Source: Terramyces sp. JEL0728
Taxonomy: Eukaryota; Chytridiomycota; Chytridiomycetes; Rhizophydiales; Terramycetaceae
Direction of reading: 5' to 3'
DNA: 64,000 bases
NCBI GenBank assembly: GCA_027603945.1
Contig: JADIIU010000040.1
Coordinates: forward strand, 43,652 to 107,651
A model generated the notes under the pieces. It made no database searches. It saw only the letters and a program-made list of their open reading frames with translations, and was not told the origin of the DNA. Shown in pieces: positions 10,340 to 21,071 of the stretch (positions are counted from its first letter, which is position 1; every line of letters starts with the position of its first letter). Made by a program: the position numbers and the translations under genes.

Positions 10340-13013
10340 ATGATAGAACAAAAGCTGGATGTACATGACAAGGTTGAACTTCGAAAATCAGAAGACACCA
10401 TAAACAATTCACCGATTAGCCCAGCAGAAAGCACTCTTGAAAGTGCAGGCACATTCAATGAGGAATCTCCCAGCCCACCAAAACAGAAATGTTTAGTGAG
10501 GAGAGCACTAAACAAAGCAGAGACACAGCTGTTTGAAGCGGAAAATACAAAAAAATCTCAATTTTATGGAATCGAAACTTATTCTTCAGATGATGAGTGG
10601 GATCCATACGAAGAAAAGAAAAAAAGGGATTCAGATTTTTATGGATATGGACCAGAAATTAGTTATGAAAAAGAGAATTCGATTATACCTGAGGTCGCAG
10701 TTACCGTGCCCGTAGAAGACGATGTTACAATGCTGGCACTTACTTTTAGAATGTTTCTCATATCGACTGTAGTAGTTGGAACCACCAGTTCAACTGCAAA
10801 CTTTTTTTTCTTTAAATTAAATAGAGTGTATCTGGATGGTAACTAGGAATTAATGGTAGTGTTGTCTGTTATTATCTGTGCATATTTTATTGGGAATGGG
10901 ATGGCGAAATTACCAAAATCATGGAAATGGCTGAATCCAGGCCCTTTTACACACAAGGAGCACACATTGATTGCAATCGCTTCAATGGCGGCAAGCTCTA
11001 ATCTGGGAATGAATGTGATATCACTCCAAAGATTAGTGTATGGGAAAACCAACGATTCCAACTTTGTGAATAGCGGGATCAATATTGGCAACGCAAGCGC
11101 AATTTTATTCTTGATATCAACTCAATGTATTGGAATTGGGTTAGGCGGCTTTTTGAACAAGTATTTGGTGCTTCCAGCTACCTTTTGGTGGCCAGAAACT
11201 ATTACTTCTGCAAACTTGATCCACACTTTCCACAGCACTGTCAGCCATATCATCACAAAGTATCGTATGCTTGCGTTTTTCACTGTATTTGGCATTGGCT
11301 TTGTATATCAATTCCTACCACAATTTTTCATGCCTTTGCTCCAGTCGATTTCCATCCTATGTTTGGCAGCAGGAGGTGCTTCTGGAAAGTTCAATCCGCC
11401 TGATAAGCCAATAGCGAAACAGCATTACAAGCAGCCGTTGATTGGGCAATTAGGTTCAAGCCAAGGTGGCGGGATCCTTTCACTTACCTTGGATTGGACT
11501 GCAATTTCATTTTTGGATCCTTTGGTTACCCCAATCTGGTCCCAAGCCAATGTACTATTTTCCAGCTATTTCTTGGCGTGGATTGTTACCCCGATTTTGT
11601 TTGCTTTGAATACTTGGAGTGCTCAATCTTTTCCCTTATACATGCCTGTAAACTTTCTCCAAAATGGGACCAGATATAGATTACAGCAGTATCTGGTAAA
11701 TGACACACTGCCGGAAGGGGTTGAAGTGCCTCCAATGTGGATTCCGCCGTATTGGGCTATATGCTATGGCTGTGGGTTCGCAGCACTCTCATCTGTAGTC
11801 GTTCACTACTTGGTTCATTATGCTGCGAATTCATACAAAGTCTTTTTCCTCTCTTCAGACGAACTTGCTCAAAAAGATATCCACAGTAGATTGATGAAGA
11901 GATATGAACAAGTTCCATTGCTGTGGTATGTAGGCTGCACCGTTACAATGCTAATTATTGGCGCATATGTAACCACGCTCAATCCCATTGGATTTCAGAT
12001 CTCTGGCGACTTTTGGGTTATTCCTCTAGCTCTGCTTATTGCGACTGTGTTTGCAATTCCCACTGGTATTATCAGATCAATTTCAAATCAAACGATCGAT
12101 CTTTCCATTATCACTGAATTGATTATGGGGGTGCTTAAGCCAGGATTTCCCTTGGCAAATGCAACTTTTACCGCGTTTGCGAATGCTGCGTTGCAACAAA
12201 GTCTTGGTTGTGCTGCTCAAATGAAATTGGCCTACTACATGAAAGTTCCACCAAAAGCTGTCTTTATCATGCAAGTATATGGTGCTGCTTTAGGATGTAT
12301 CGGTTTGTTTATTATTAATTCTAGTAAACTACTTTTCGTTTGATTACATGGTTCGCAATGTTCCTCAAATCTGGAAAGCTACGCATACGATGTTTAGTAC
12401 CGATCAATGGAGTGGTAGATCGTCTGCTATTCTCGAAACCGGGTCAGAAATCTTTGGAGCTCTTTCCCCTTTGAGATTCTTTGATGGAAACAGCACTCCG
12501 TACAGCCTGCTCTTCTGGTTCTTTTTGCTTGGAGCAACTTTGCCTTTAGCGTTTTATTTATTAGCCCGATTCTTCCCTAAAGCTGGTTTACACTATGTCA
12601 ACTGGCCTATCATCTTTCAATCAGCTGCTGTCGTTGGCGGTGGCCATGGAAATGCTATTCTATCTGCCACGCTTGTTGTTATTGGAACTCAATTCTTTTT
12701 AAGAAAGTACAAACGAAGTTTCTATGACAAGTACAACTATATCACAGCTGCCGGTTTAGACTGTGCTGCCACTGCAGTGCCTATTCTGTTGTATTTACTC
12801 TCTCAATTAAAGAGAATCACTGCAGGTGGAACCCACTATGGCTGGGACGATATCACAGATCTTATTCCATATTACGCCTTGAAGCCTGACCCGACTACCT
12901 TTGGACAGGATTACTGTGGAGGATTCAAATTCTTTAAACCAAATCATACCGGTCAATTTAATGGATCAATAGCCTCTGGGTTCAACAGTACCAGCGGCCA
13001 TTCTTGGCATTAA
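10340..13013 (+). CDS. OPT-family oligopeptide/metal-chelate transporter, copy 2
   Basis: An 876-aa OPT transporter and paralogue of the gene at 7254-9707. Shared blocks include NPGPFTHKEH, QFLPQFFMPLLQSIS, QLGSSQGGGILSLTLDW, SGDFWVIPLALLIATV and a motif starting MGVLKPGFPLANATF. The Asp/Glu-rich N-terminus is longer than in copy 1, and a C-terminal extension after DYCGG is rich in Asn, Ser and Gly. Introns: 10839-10859 (21 nt, same site and phase as copy 1) and 12303-12324 (22 nt, absent from copy 1, where IVNYATMDYM is continuous). The predicted role is proton-coupled uptake of peptides or chelated metals at the plasma membrane; the substrate is unknown. Confidence 0.92.
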
Positions 13014-13121
13014 TCACATAATATATTATTGTAATTTGTACTATTTTTCTTTTGGATAACCCCACTGCGATGTAATTGAACGCCTACTTCAGGTTTCCCT
13101 CAAATAATTTTTTCAACCAAA

Positions 13122-13755
13122 ATGGCAAAACCAAAAATTGTAGTTTTCATTTCTGGAAGCGGTACCAACCTTCAAGCCCTGATAGACGCAACAAAGTCTG
13201 GTGATTTGGATTGCGAAATTGCTCTTGTAGTTTCCAACAAAGCTGGTGCATATGGTCTGAAACGAGCTGGTAAGTTATGTTAATCCAGAACAAAATAATA
13301 TCCCGACACTTGTAAAAACCCTAAAACCATACAAGGATCAAGGGAAAACGAGATTGGATTTTGATATTGATTTGGCGACTGAAGTTATTGAAAAAATAGA
13401 GTGCACACCTTCTTTGATTGTACTTGCTGGATTCATGCACATTCTATCTGCTGATTTTCTTCAGCTATTCCCAAAGGACAGTGTCATCAATCTACATCCG
13501 GCTTTACCAGGAGCATTTGACGGAGCCAAAGCAATTGAAAGAGCATTTGAAGCTTTCCAAAAAGGAGAGATCGAACATACCGGAGTGATGGTCCATCGCT
13601 GCATTCCAGAAGTTGATAGAGGAGCAGTTATAGTAAAGCAAATATGTCCGATTGAAAAGACAGACACTATTGGTGATTTGGAAGAGAAAATTCACAAGAT
13701 GGAACATGAACTTATAGTCCAAGGCACCGGGTTAGCTTTGATGATGGGCAAGTAA
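13122..13755 (+). CDS. Phosphoribosylglycinamide formyltransferase (GAR transformylase, PurN type)
   Basis: A 204-aa stand-alone GAR transformylase. It transfers a formyl group from 10-formyl-THF to GAR, step 3 of purine synthesis in the cytosol. Substrate motif GSGTNLQAL starts the Rossmann fold, and the catalytic region INLHPALPGAFDG contains the expected Asn and His; the later EVDRGAVI supplies the conserved Asp. The size matches bacterial PurN and fungal ADE8-type monofunctional enzymes, not the animal trifunctional GART. One 19-nt intron (13270-13288) interrupts LKRA-EQNNIPT. Its stop is 41 nt from that of convergent RRP42. Confidence 0.93.
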
Positions 13756-13796
13756 TTTTTATATAAATCGCGTCGTTTAATTTCGTTTATTATAAA

Positions 13797-14736
13797 TTAT
13801 CTAAATCCTACTGGTTCTTGCAGGTCGATTATTCTCCTTTCTTCATTAGTCAAAAAGCTGTTCATTGCATTGATTACCTCCCGGCCTTTCACTTGGCAAT
13901 GCTATGTTAACCCGGAAATACTTGAATCATCCCAATTAGTAGACTGGTATCTAGTGAACCCTTGAGTCCCTTTTGCACACCGCATAGTTTTCCCTGAGAA
14001 TTCACCATGACAGATACCAAAGAATCTGAACACTGCTCTTCGGCAGGAGTGGCATCTATTACGTGATACTTGTCGATCTGGAATGCAGTAACTGATATCG
14101 GAACATTTTCCCTTCCTTCAAGCACTTCAGTCTCATCATCGGCAACATCAAAGTCGTATGCACCATCAGTGCTTTCAACATTAACTTTGGCAAGACGGGT
14201 ATTGTATATGGCGCCTAAATTAACAACAACAGACCTCTAACTGCCATGAATATCGCATCTAATACACCGCCTCCATAGTTTAAAACCAATACGTCAATAT
14301 TTAAAACCCAGCAGACAGATCCAGGAACAATACATAGCTTGTACAAATCTAAACCGCCTTGCGGACCATTTAATGTTCTATTTAATATCTGTGTATACAA
14401 GATACACATTTCTTCAATTTGGCGTTTATCCAACATTACTTTTGCAGAGGGCGAGCATTCTACAGAACAGACAATTCGGCCAACATCGTTCTTGTTTTTT
14501 GTAGATTCTTCATCTTCATCTCGCGAATCCAATTCCTGAATATCTCCAACAGATACTTTGATCCCAACCAATACCTCAGTTCCACTTTGAACAGACACTC
14601 TGCATGACCCAGATGCCTGGTTAATAATTCCCGTTTCCAAATATAGCTGGCGGGATTCGTTCTGTGCTCTCCCGTCATTCCTTATGCCTGCAGCTATTCC
14701 TTTTGAAATATAATCTTTTTCCACTCTTGAAATCAT
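13797..14736 (-). CDS. RRP42: RNA exosome core subunit RRP42 (EXOSC7), RNase PH fold
   Basis: A 299-aa RNase PH-like subunit of the exosome ring, which handles nuclear and cytoplasmic 3'-5' RNA processing. The opening (EKDYISKGI, then NDGR) and the SGTEVLVGIKVSVG block are typical of the RRP42/RRP45 branch. It lacks an obvious catalytic set, as expected for eukaryotic ring subunits. Two 20-nt introns (14215-14234, 13902-13921) join MAVRG-AIYNTRL and GMIQ-HCQVKGREVI. The start codon is only 24 nt from that of divergent TFIIS. RRP42 rather than another RNase PH subunit is my reading of overall similarity. Confidence 0.85.
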
Positions 14737-14749
14737 GAAAAAATTTTCA
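14736..14749. promoter_or_regulatory. Palindromic AAAATTTT-type (RRPE-like) element in the RRP42/TFIIS bidirectional promoter
   Basis: TGAAAAAATTTTCA occupies most of the 24-nt gap between the two start codons. In budding yeast the RRPE element, with core AAAAATTTT, regulates rRNA-processing genes; RRP42 fits that class. A 13-nt version, TGAAAAATTTTCA, lies just before another RNA-processing gene at 42508-42520. The sequence match is seen; the function is inferred. Confidence 0.4.
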
Positions 14750-14760
14750 AAAACAAAAAA

Positions 14761-15685
14761 ATGACGCTGGAAGCTAATGAGATTCCAATGATCAAGAATC
14801 AAATATCCAAAGCACTGAAAGAAAAGGATTTCACTGTAAGACATTTCTAACATAGAATGTTGCAGATCTTTTATCGCAGCTGGAACATTTTAAAGCCTCT
14901 ACAGAAACCTTAAAAGTAATTTTTGCTAACCGCAGTCGACGAGGATTGGAGTATTTGTTACTGATATCAGAAAGCATCCTGATATATCAGAAGACATTAA
15001 AAGCCAAGCCAGAGTTCTGGTGAATCGATGGAAGCATGACATTGGGAGAACAGTTGAAATTAAACGGCAAGACTCTATAAGCTCGCAAATCTCTACTCCG
15101 ACATCGCCTGTAGATAGAACTGTCACTACGGATAGTATCAAAGTGAAAAATCTGGGAGATAAAGTTCGCATCAAGTGTACCGAAATGATTTATGCAGCTC
15201 TGGCAACTGGATCTAATGAAGGTTTTTTGTATTAATGTAGAACCAAAGGATGTATTGGAGATATGTGAAACAATTGAAAAGACTGTTTTTGCAGAATACG
15301 GTGCTACAAATGAGCACTACAAGAAACGGTTCCGTGCACTGGTATCAAATCTCAAAGACAAGTCCAACCCAACCCTAAAAGCTAAAGTGGTAATCCGCAA
15401 AATTAAACCTGATGTTTTTGCCCTAATGTCTACGGAAGTAAGAATTTCTAAACCTAGGATATGATGTCAGAAGATAGACGAGCAGTAGTAGATGAGGCCG
15501 CAAAAGAAGCATTAGAAGAAGCCACCTCTGCGCAACCAGTATTACAAACCACAGATATGTTCCGGTGCGGAAGATGCAAACAAAGAAAAGCTACATACTA
15601 CCAAATGCAAACCAGAAGTGCTGATGAGCCTATGACTACCTTTGTTACCTGTGTAAATTGTAATAATAGATGGAAGTTTTGTTGA
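14761..15685 (+). CDS. DST1: Transcription elongation factor TFIIS
   Basis: A 281-aa factor that rescues backtracked RNA polymerase II by stimulating transcript cleavage. It shows the full TFIIS order: an N-terminal LW-type helical domain, a Ser/Thr-rich linker with TPTSPVD, a central Pol II-binding domain (LGDKVRIKCTEMIYAAL), and a C-terminal zinc ribbon (CGRCKQRKATYYQMQTRSAD) with the catalytic Asp-Glu pair in RSADEP and CVNCNNRWKFC at the end. Introns are 20, 20, 19 and 20 nt: GT at the end of KDFT, after TETLK, in SNE-EPKDV and in STE-DMMSED. The three gaps inside the TFIIS domains close perfectly when these are removed. Confidence 0.95.
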
Positions 15686-15791
15686 TCCATCCAATAAAGT
15701 TTTATCCTTGCCTTGTTTATACTGGGTCTTGCTCAATCACACTCTGCTGCGATCATGAATATCAAGCACAAGTTGAAAGAAAGCAGAGTCC

Positions 15792-16427
15792 ATGCCAATC
15801 GCAAGATATGAGTGGATTGAACCCCAACCTCTTAATCTCGATTTGGTTATGTCATTAGGCTCAGTAGCAACAAGATATTTTTGGAGATACCCTGAGGTCA
15901 ACTGTGAAACTGCGAGACTGGATGGCATCGCAATAAACAAAAAATAGCTTGATTGATAGGTGCTTTGTGCTTTTCCATTCACAATCGGTTCCGGCATCCT
16001 AAACTGGATTGATTTATTAATTGCCTCGTTTTTGTGCTACTTACTCCTGCAACAGGGGGTTCAACTGGGAACCTGGCTTTCAAGGTGGCGAATCAAAAAA
16101 AGAATAAATAGTGGAGGCTTGCAGCAACCGTACTCTCATATGGCAAAAATCGACTTGTCTCTGTTCGATGAGCTGATGGCAGATATGCCTTCCACATTAC
16201 TGCCAAAGCAGAAAAGACACAAATACCAGCAAAAGAACGACGACCTGTACTTTTTAAATGTAAATCCAACCCCAGGAAGGAATTCTTCAAACTGCCCAGT
16301 TGTAAAAAGTCCACTCACAAGATATTCAGCTCATGTATTATATGTTCACTATGAAATTGAAGAAATCGAATGTCCAAAAAGTGCCCCGTTACCTAAGCTG
16401 AGGGATAGCGGTGTGTACATGAATTAA
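15792..16427 (+). CDS. Hypothetical membrane protein, gene structure uncertain
   Basis: The exon 15960-16427 is open and encodes a hydrophobic helix (LLIASFLCYLLLQQGVQLG), a basic stretch (WRIKKRIN) and a polar tail, but it has no early ATG. The same frame upstream starts at ATG 15792 (MPIARYEWIEPQPLNLDLV) and reads ATRYFWRYPEVN before three in-frame stops at 15945-15959. A 30-nt segment starting GC and ending AG (15930-15959) would join the two parts in frame; no 20-nt GT-AG intron is available. I do not recognise the protein. A minus-strand ORF overlaps the first part, so the first exon is tentative. Confidence 0.35.
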
Positions 16428-16874
16428 ACCTTATATATATATCTCATAATAAACTTAATTTTAGTATATCTTTGGGACATTCTTACCACGTGACCTTAAT
16501 TATGTTTATGAACTATTGAAGCAACCAAGGTGCTGGAAGACTCGTGCCGAGAACGCTGCGAATTAATGTTGCATACAATTAAGGATATCCTTGATTACCA
16601 GACTGCAACAACATTGCGGCAATTGTAAATATTTCTACACCAGCTTAAAACGGTAACCAAATGAGATGTTCAGCCCATGCGGAATGAATAGATTCGCCGT
16701 CAATCAACTCTTAACTAATGTCCATAATTGAAGATAGCCTGCAAGGAACCAAATTTAATATCTGACTGCGCTTAAAAATACTGAGACGTTGGCTAGTCTA
16801 TTTTGTTTCATGGTTTGCTGGCTGTTTGCCCGCATTGCAAACCAAAAGAGATTTGCCAGCCACACCAGTTATAA
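16428..16874. other. Intergenic stretch with a CACGTG box
   Basis: This 447-bp gap is AT-rich and shows no convincing coding sequence. It begins with TATATATATA-like sequence after the preceding stop. A CACGTG E-box core lies at 16487-16492 within ACCACGTGACC, a form bound by bHLH factors in fungi. No RNA gene is recognised. Confidence 0.4.
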
Positions 16875-17183
16875 ATGACAAGGAAAAATTACTTTTTGCC
16901 AATGGCAGAAGGGAAAATTAAAGGAAGATCAACAAAAAAGCCAAACCTCAGAGTATTTATACCAACAGTGAGTTCGCTTGACCAGAAAAGTTTGACCACA
17001 AATTCAATCATGAAAAGAAAGAGCTCGGTTGACTGCTACTCTGCAACAACTCCAAAGTCAGTCCACACATTAATAAAATCTGCTGCACCAGAGAGGCGGT
17101 CCATGAATACCATTCTCTCATTAATGGATACGCTGCTGCTGGAGATAAATGGAGACTTGAACGAAAAAGTATTACCTTGCTGA
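16875..17183 (+). CDS. Small basic hypothetical protein
   Basis: A 102-codon ATG-started frame encoding a Ser/Thr/Lys-rich protein (about 40 % of residues) with no recognised domain and no membrane segment. It sits between an AT-rich gap and PPT1, both on the plus strand. A GT-AG pair downstream (17168-17206) could extend it to 17256, but nothing supports that. It may equally be a spurious frame in a looser part of the window. Confidence 0.35.
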   Translation: MTRKNYFLPMAEGKIKGRSTKKPNLRVFIPTVSSLDQKSLTTNSIMKRKSSVDCYSATTPKSVHTLIKSAAPERRSMNTILSLMDTLLLEINGDLNEKVLPC

Positions 17184-17260
17184 ATTAATTATATATATTA
17201 CCATTAGACTAATAAAAACCTTGCGAATTTTATGCTTGAATTTTTAGACTTTTTTTGAAA

Positions 17261-18153
17261 ATGTTAATCACAAGCCCATTGCTTCCTATTGTATTTTGGC
17301 ACGGTATGGGAGACTCTTGCTGTGACGGAATCAGTAGGATTGAAAATGAAATACAATCTTGGTATCCTGGAACGTTCACATATTCAATCATGGTAGGGAA
17401 AGACAAAGATGAGGATAAAAAGGCAGGATTCTTTGACAAGATTGACCGCCAGGTATTATAAATTAACAAGATTGAATATGTGTGTCAAGACTTGAAGTCT
17501 AAACCAGAACTTGCCAGTGGATTCAACGCGATTGGGTTCTCGCAGGGAGGTTTATTCTTAAGAGGATTAGTTCAGAAATGTGATTCGATTAGAATTGTAA
17601 ATCTAATGACTTTTGGTTCCCCGCATGCCGGCGTAGCTGATATTCCTAACTGCGAAGAAGAGTCTGCGAATTGCTCCTTGATGCGATCGATTGTAAAAGC
17701 CGGTGCATATTGGAGCTGGATTCAGTCCTCTGTGGTTCAAGCGCAATACTACAAGGATTGGAAAAACTTGGAAACGTACCTTGAATCAAATATCTTCTTG
17801 CCAGACTTGAATCAGGAGCTGCCAGATGTTGATAACAAGTATTCTGATAGGTTGAAATCGCTGAAACGACTGATTCTGATAAAGTTTGATCAGGATCGCA
17901 TGATAGTTCCCAAGGAAACAGCGGTAACTGATTTCTAATCAAGTGGTTTGGATTCTATGATAATGAAGGAAAAGTAGTGGATTTGAAAAACCAGGAATGG
18001 TACAAGGCCAACAAACTAGGACTCAAAGACATGGATAATCAGGGGAAGATTGCATTCGTAACTTTGCCTGGAGAACACATGAAAATTACTCATGAAGATC
18101 TCAAAAAATTGATTGAAGAGTATTTTATCTCTCTAAATATACTGAATATTTGA
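17261..18153 (+). CDS. Palmitoyl-protein thioesterase (PPT1 family)
   Basis: A 284-aa alpha/beta hydrolase that removes palmitate from cysteines of proteins, normally in the lysosome or vacuole. Diagnostic blocks are PIVFWHGMGDSCC, the nucleophile elbow GFSQGGLFLRG, FGSPHAGV, GAYWSWIQSSVVQAQYYKD and the catalytic-His region LPGEHMKIT. Introns: 17453-17470, only 18 nt and one of the shortest here, joining DRQ-IEYVCQDL, and 17924-17943 (20 nt), joining KETA-WFGFYD. Starting at ATG 17261 there is little room for a signal peptide (MLITSPLLPIVF), which is odd for a lysosomal enzyme; a leader exon could be missing. Confidence 0.92.
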
Positions 18154-18849
18154 ATCTGTTTGTAGTTATGAAGCCGTTTTCTTACTTTGACAGATGACTC
18201 ACATAGACATAGGGGGTGAGAGGTAATAGATCTGCACTGATCCTCTCGCAGAGACAACAAACAAAGGCGCTAGGGAAATCTATGATACAATGATATGCTG
18301 TCTGTTGGCCCGCTAATTCATATATTCGTTATATCTGACAGTCTGGCTTGATGGAATGCTATTGATCTCACCTCGGCTCAGATACCGAAATAGACGGCCC
18401 CGCATGCGTCGCATTGAAGTGGGGCGAAATCAATTTCATAAAAGACTTTTATCTGACAGGTAATGCAAGTTAGGACAAAAGGAAATGCCAATCCCGTTTA
18501 GATTTCAAGTTTTTCAGTGTGTAGGTTCAATTGGTCCTAATATTATTGTCCATTCACCTCTATATTTAGAGCTTTCATGAGCTAATTTCCGAAAACAGAT
18601 GACTTTTCATACGACCCAAAAACCGCTGGGCAAGGCACAAGTCAGAAGATGGCAGCTGAAAAAGCCGTATTGCCGCTCAATCGATCTAACAAACGCATTC
18701 CTTTGCGATATCCGTTGATCGGCCTAGTATTGCAAATTTTCCATTCTGCACGTTTGTTTATGACGTCTGTGTGCTTCAGTGCCATTTCTTGTGTAACCGA
18801 GCGTGGGTTTATAAGGGGCAAATGAATGACCTACTCACAGTAATTAATA
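18154..18849. other. Longest gene-free stretch; GC-rich hairpin, no gene identified
   Basis: At 696 bp this is the largest gap between genes in the window. No protein frame is convincing. It contains a GC-richer segment around 18396-18426 where GCCCC and GGGGC can pair across about 19 nt, and two copies of TATCTGACAG flanking it. TTTATAAGGGG near 18809 resembles a TATA element for the downstream zinc-finger gene. The segment does not match any snRNA I know, but an unrecognised non-coding RNA is possible. Confidence 0.35.
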
Positions 18850-19303
18850 ATGATTTCGATCGCATCCTTGTTGAATGAGGAGGTAGTATGCAAACCCGAA
18901 CCAGTCCACTACACTCCATACGAATACCCCAAATCTAAACCAAGAACCAATGGCATCGGTAAGATAAAAGCTAACTGTAGAAATCCTTCTTCATTCAGCC
19001 GATCTTGTCAGCGAACCTCCAAAGCCTTCCCCAATCAATACCAATATACATTCATTCCGCAGCGACCACTTGTCCGATGGCACAATTTCGCCAATCTCTC
19101 CAAATGGAAATCGGCCTTTCCCTTGCAGCCGCTGCGATCAGACATTTTCAAGAAAGCACGATTTAATTCGCCATGTACGCATTCACACTGGAGTAAAGCC
19201 ATTCCAATGCACCAGATGCGGAAAAGGATTTGTTCGCAAGGATGCCTTGAAAAGACATGAAGCTATGGACGTCGAAATCCGAAGATTTCGCTGTGTAGTT
19301 TAA
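18850..19303 (+). CDS. C2H2 zinc-finger protein (putative transcription factor)
   Basis: A 143-aa protein with a disordered N-terminal part and two C-terminal Kruppel-type fingers. Finger 1 is complete: CSRCDQTFSRKHDLIRHVRIH, joined by the canonical TGVKPF linker. Finger 2 (CTRCGKGFVRKDALKRH) has Asp where the last zinc-binding His would be (HEAMD), so it is degenerate or ends differently. A 22-nt intron (18959-18980) joins NGI-EILLHS. The pair of fingers suggests sequence-specific DNA binding in the nucleus. Targets are unknown; the long upstream gap may be a large promoter. Confidence 0.8.
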
Positions 19304-19418
19304 ACGAGGACTCCATTGTACTATAAATGCATCTTAATATATTTTTAATCCGTATTTCATTGTATCCGCAGATCATTGACATGGCGTTTTTTCAAAATAG
19401 ACTTTTCCAAATACAATC

Positions 19419-21020
19419 ATGTCCTTGCTGGAATTTCCATTACCCCCAACAATACAGACGGAAGATCAGCAATGGTCCCTGCCGGAACCAACAGCCTATG
19501 TATCTCCAAATAGCAGCGACTCATCTGACTCTGAATTTGAACAGTTTGTAAATCCCGAAGACCCATCAACTCATTCATTTTATATTAAACCGCAACATAG
19601 ACCTGTTCGGGATATTTTCTTTCTATTTTTATATGGACTCTGCATATTGGCGTTTGTTGCAACAGGATTGTATGAAGTACTCTCAAACACTTCAAAAATA
19701 GCAATTGCAAAATCAATATTTTCTATACTTGTGAAAAATGCTGGTAATGCAATATGTTGATACAGGTTTACTTTCAACCCTTTCCTTCCTTTCGATCCTT
19801 GGATCAATTTTATGGCTGCTCATGCTAAAGCAGTTTTCAAAGGTACGAAAATGCTAATAAGGCAATTATTGTAGCGACTGGAATGTTTGTACCCGTCAGT
19901 ATTGTCTCTATATCTGTTTTTAGCCTTGCGCAATTCGCAAAGGAAGCAAGATCTAAGGATTCTCTGTTTGAATTGAACATGATGACTGCTATATCCTGCT
20001 TTGGAATATTACTGGGTCTTTATGCAGCCTTCCATACTTGGAAAAATAGGAATTTGGCAGTTGTGTTGGACAGTATTGTCCAGCTTTCTATGGTGATACT
20101 TAGGGCAAACCCCAGCTTGATTCTCCTATCATTCTTTTTGACAGGAATTCACATTCTCTTCTCCTTGTTTTGGTTTTGGGTATTTGTTCACATCTTTTTG
20201 CACGGATCCCCTGTTTCCGATGGAGACAAGATATCGTTTGTTTTGGACAGTTCTGGCCCTTGGATCATATTTTTCTTCCTGCTGGTTTATTTCTGGACAT
20301 CTTCTTTACTAAAAAACCTGGAGAAGGTAACAGTTGCATCCGTTGTTGGAGAATGGTACTTTGATAGATTTGATGACGCTGCTCCTGTTGATAACACTTG
20401 GTGGCACTTTGAATATGTAGCTTGCAGAAGCCTTGGAACAATTTGTTTGGCTTCCTTGATTATGGGTCTGATAAAATCCATTCAGTTTATGGTACGGCAA
20501 ATCGAGGTAACTATCGCAGCTTACTGTAGAGAATTTCAACTAAAAAGTTTTTATCAAGAAGATTTGTGCTGGCTGTTTTAGGTTTCTTGGAAAAAACTTT
20601 GAGCAACTTCAACTCATATGTTCTCGTGTATGTTGGGTTAGCAGGCGAATCATTTTGGGCTTCAGGGTATCAGTGCACAAAACTTTTTAGAAGAAATTTG
20701 GTTTTAGGATTAATCACTGCAAATATTTCTCGACTGTTCTCGTTCATGGGAAAACTGTTGGTATCGTCCCTTATTGGCGTCATATGCTTTTGGAATTCCT
20801 ATTCAATTACTACTGCAAGTGGAGGCGAGTGGATAACTGCACTGATCTCTTCGATTATCCCGTTCTACGTAATGGGCATCTTAACACATGTTCTAGAAAC
20901 AACGTAAGGTATTTTTAACACAGGATTGATGCAACATTTGTCTGTTACTTGATTGATTTAGACCAAAACTCCTGCCATAATGAAAGTGCACATAGGATTT
21001 TTTCCCGATCGCTAAAGTAG
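19419..21020 (+). CDS. Choline transporter-like (CTL/SLC44/Pns1) membrane protein
   Basis: A 505-aa polytopic membrane protein of the CTL family. It has an acidic Ser-rich cytosolic N-terminus, then about ten hydrophobic helices with family-like features: WFWVFVHIF, WYFDRFDD..APVDNTWW and the late ITTASGGEW followed by DATFVCYLIDLDQN. Such proteins sit in plasma, mitochondrial or Golgi membranes and move choline or ethanolamine, though fungal Pns1 has no proven substrate. Four introns: 19743-19764 (22 nt), 19843-19861 (19), 20507-20529 (23, the longest regular one) and 20904-20923 (20). The last is needed to reach the conserved C-terminal FVCYLIDLD block. Confidence 0.88.
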
Positions 21021-21071
21021 ATGTGTAAATGAATAGTGAATATATTGAATAATAATTTTTCTGCCTACACA

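Noticed and set aside
15737..15997. 86-codon minus-strand ORF with ATG and stop
   Set aside because: It overlaps the plus-strand frame that carries the better membrane-protein signal and has no recognised domain; kept only as an alternative in the findings.
18351..18460. Possible box C/D snoRNA (TGATGGA ... CTGA)
   Set aside because: The boxes are imperfect, too far apart and without terminal stem pairing; not enough to call.
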